Shown here one piece after another: positions 42,591 through 43,899 of a stretch of 43,899 nucleotides of DNA (the stretch's first letter is position 1; each line of letters begins with the position of its first letter). The notes under the pieces were generated by a model that worked only from the letters and a program-made list of their open reading frames with translations, ran no database searches and was not told the origin of the DNA. The stretch is taken from the NCBI GenBank assembly GCA_018660265.1, contig JABJKS010000062.1:1-43899 (forward strand). The letters are read 5' to 3'. The translations under genes and the position numbers were made by a program. This DNA comes from Rhodospirillaceae bacterium. Its GTDB lineage: Bacteria > Pseudomonadota > Alphaproteobacteria > GCA-2731375.

Positions 42591-43883
42591 TCAGGGAACA
42601 ATCTTATAGATCTTGTCCAGACCACCCGCCGGGCCACCTGGCACAGGGCCCGTCAGATCAGTCGCCATAACATAGATTTCGCCTTTGCTATCTTGACCGA
42701 ATGACAGAACATAAGAGTTCCAGCCAGGCATGTTGGTGACGTTGATTTTTTCCATTGACCATTTCATGCCCGTCATCTTGGCGACGAACAGCTGGCCGTC
42801 CTTAAAGACGAAGTTCTTGGACCAATCACCAAAGAAGTACATGCCATCCCATGCCTTATGGGCACCGCGATAAACATAGCCACCGGTGATGGAAATACCT
42901 TTACAGCCATCGGGATTGCCCGAACAGTTGTTGTATTCGAGAACCGGGTCAATCATGCCCTTGTCTTCGCAGGATGCCGGTTCATCGTTCGGTGCCTGAT
43001 AGTCGAAGCAATGGGTGCCTTCCTTTACGCGCCAGCCATAATTGCCGCCCTTTTTGATGACATCGACTTCTTCATAGCTGTTCTGGCCAACGTCGGCGCA
43101 GATCAAGGCATGATCGCCGCCCATATCAAAGGAACAACGCCATGGATTGCGGAAGCCATAGGCCCAGATTTCATCCAAGGCATCGTCATTGCCCACATAG
43201 GGATTGTCCTTGGGAATGGCATAACCTTCGGCACTATTGACGTCGAGACGCAGGATCTTGCCGTTCTTCGAGGTGAGGTCCTGACCATTGCCAGTAGTGG
43301 CATTATGGCCCAGACCATAGTCATTGGCATAACCGCCGTCGCCCATGGAGGCATACAGCATGCCATCGGGGCCAAAGCCGATCCAATGGCCGTTATGGTT
43401 GAACTGTGGCCAGTCGATGGTGGAGATAACCCGGCTATAGCCCGGATCCGCCTTGTTCGCGTCGGATTTGGATACCCGGCGCTCGGCAATTACATTCTTG
43501 TGGCTGTAGAACAAAAGGTTGCCCAAATTCGCCGTACCATGGATCGGTATCGAATATGAAACATAGAACAGTCCATTGTTCTTGTAATCGGGATGAAATG
43601 CCAAGCCTAACAATCCGCGCTCGTCGAATTCGGGCACAAGCGGGTGGACCAGTTCCTTGATATCAAGGAAGGTCGACATCTCTCCATCCGGCTGCATGAC
43701 TTTGATGGTGCCGATCTGCTCAATGACAAAGCGGCGATCATCACCAGGCGGCGAGACCAGCAGCAACGGGTGCTGCAGGCCCGAAGCGACCTCTTCCAAT
43801 TTGACGTCCATTGCCGTCGCGGGGACCGCGAAGGTTGCCGTCATGGCGACCGTTACGGCGGCCAATGCCAGTTTCTTAAACAT
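42591..43883 (-). CDS. PQQ-dependent sugar dehydrogenase family protein
   Basis: A 430-residue exported beta-propeller of the soluble glucose/sorbosone dehydrogenase family, expected to oxidise a sugar or alcohol in the periplasm with PQQ. The signal peptide is 1-24 (AVPATAMD). Family marks are the start of blade 1 (VASGLQHPLLLVSPPGDDR), ERGLLGLAFHPDYKNNG, FNHNGHWIGFGPDGMLYASM and DEIWAYGFRNPWRCSFD. Several cysteines (CSFD, ALICADV, HCFDYQ, CEDKG, NNCSGNPDGC) suggest disulfides. A ribosome binding site GGGAGAGGG precedes ATG 43883. No PQQ synthesis genes are in the window; a nearby cytochrome c could accept electrons. Confidence 0.88.
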   Translation of the reverse strand: MFKKLALAAVTVAMTATFAVPATAMDVKLEEVASGLQHPLLLVSPPGDDRRFVIEQIGTIKVMQPDGEMSTFLDIKELVHPLVPEFDERGLLGLAFHPDYKNNGLFYVSYSIPIHGTANLGNLLFYSHKNVIAERRVSKSDANKADPGYSRVISTIDWPQFNHNGHWIGFGPDGMLYASMGDGGYANDYGLGHNATTGNGQDLTSKNGKILRLDVNSAEGYAIPKDNPYVGNDDALDEIWAYGFRNPWRCSFDMGGDHALICADVGQNSYEEVDVIKKGGNYGWRVKEGTHCFDYQAPNDEPASCEDKGMIDPVLEYNNCSGNPDGCKGISITGGYVYRGAHKAWDGMYFFGDWSKNFVFKDGQLFVAKMTGMKWSMEKINVTNMPGWNSYVLSFGQDSKGEIYVMATDLTGPVPGGPAGGLDKIYKIVP

Positions 43884-43899
43884 AATGCCCTCTCCCTAA

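Overview
The window looks like the chromosome of a moderately GC-rich alphaproteobacterium, possibly a Rhodospirillales-type marine or soil heterotroph. This rests on gene families, gene order (four-subunit sarcosine oxidase as soxBDAG, guaA after a TPR protein), dense overlapping ATGA gene junctions and codon choice; no rRNA or taxonomic marker is present. I saw no tRNA, rRNA, CRISPR array, transposase, integrase or phage gene.

Region by region. (1) 1-3570: end of a TPR protein, then guaA, a carboxymuconolactone decarboxylase-like protein and an amidase in a tight + strand run. (2) 3571-6444: a block with an IlvD/Edd-type dehydratase and a PPOX-fold flavoprotein, bounded on the right by a diverged second copy of the last 38 bp of the amidase region, which suggests an inserted or recombined segment. 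(3) 6511-14690: a divergent crotonase-fold gene, then the sarcosine oxidase operon soxB-soxD-soxA-soxG and, 11 bp later, a 701-residue exported protein of unknown function. (4) 14693-19719: a membrane-anchored DsbA-like thioredoxin protein, small membrane proteins, an anchored TPR protein, a sodium:solute symporter and two copies of a structured palindromic repeat. (5) 19720-26320: an oxygenase-rich catabolic stretch with a luciferase-like monooxygenase, three different Fe(II)/2-oxoglutarate dioxygenase types (PhyH, IPNS-like, TauD-like), an MDR oxidoreductase, a GNAT acetyltransferase and a glyoxalase II-like enzyme. (6) 26510-30893: a 49-residue small protein, an exported cysteine-rich CNPC-repeat protein, two PLP enzymes, a DHCW-motif cupin and a DUF2161 protein. 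(7) 31062-34737: three tandem paralogous acyl-CoA dehydrogenases. (8) 34830-42486: a complete ebo cluster in two convergent operons. (9) 42591-43883: a PQQ-type sugar dehydrogenase.

The most interesting system is the ebo cluster. eboD-eboE-eboC plus a periplasmic cupredoxin-like gene run rightward. They meet a leftward operon of cytochrome c, isopentenyl-diphosphate isomerase (idi), eboA, eboB and eboF. In cyanobacteria the ebo genes are linked to moving a precursor to the periplasm during scytonemin synthesis. No scytonemin genes are present here, so the product is unknown. The local additions suggest a prenylated metabolite (Idi supplies DMAPP/IPP, EboC is a UbiA-type prenyltransferase) that is exported and oxidised in the periplasm by the cupredoxin and/or cytochrome c. 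This pathway is inference; the gene identities are well supported.

Sarcosine oxidase, the symporter, the crotonase, the acyl-CoA dehydrogenases and the oxygenases point to an organism that lives on methylated amines, amino-acid derivatives, acyl compounds and related small organic compounds.
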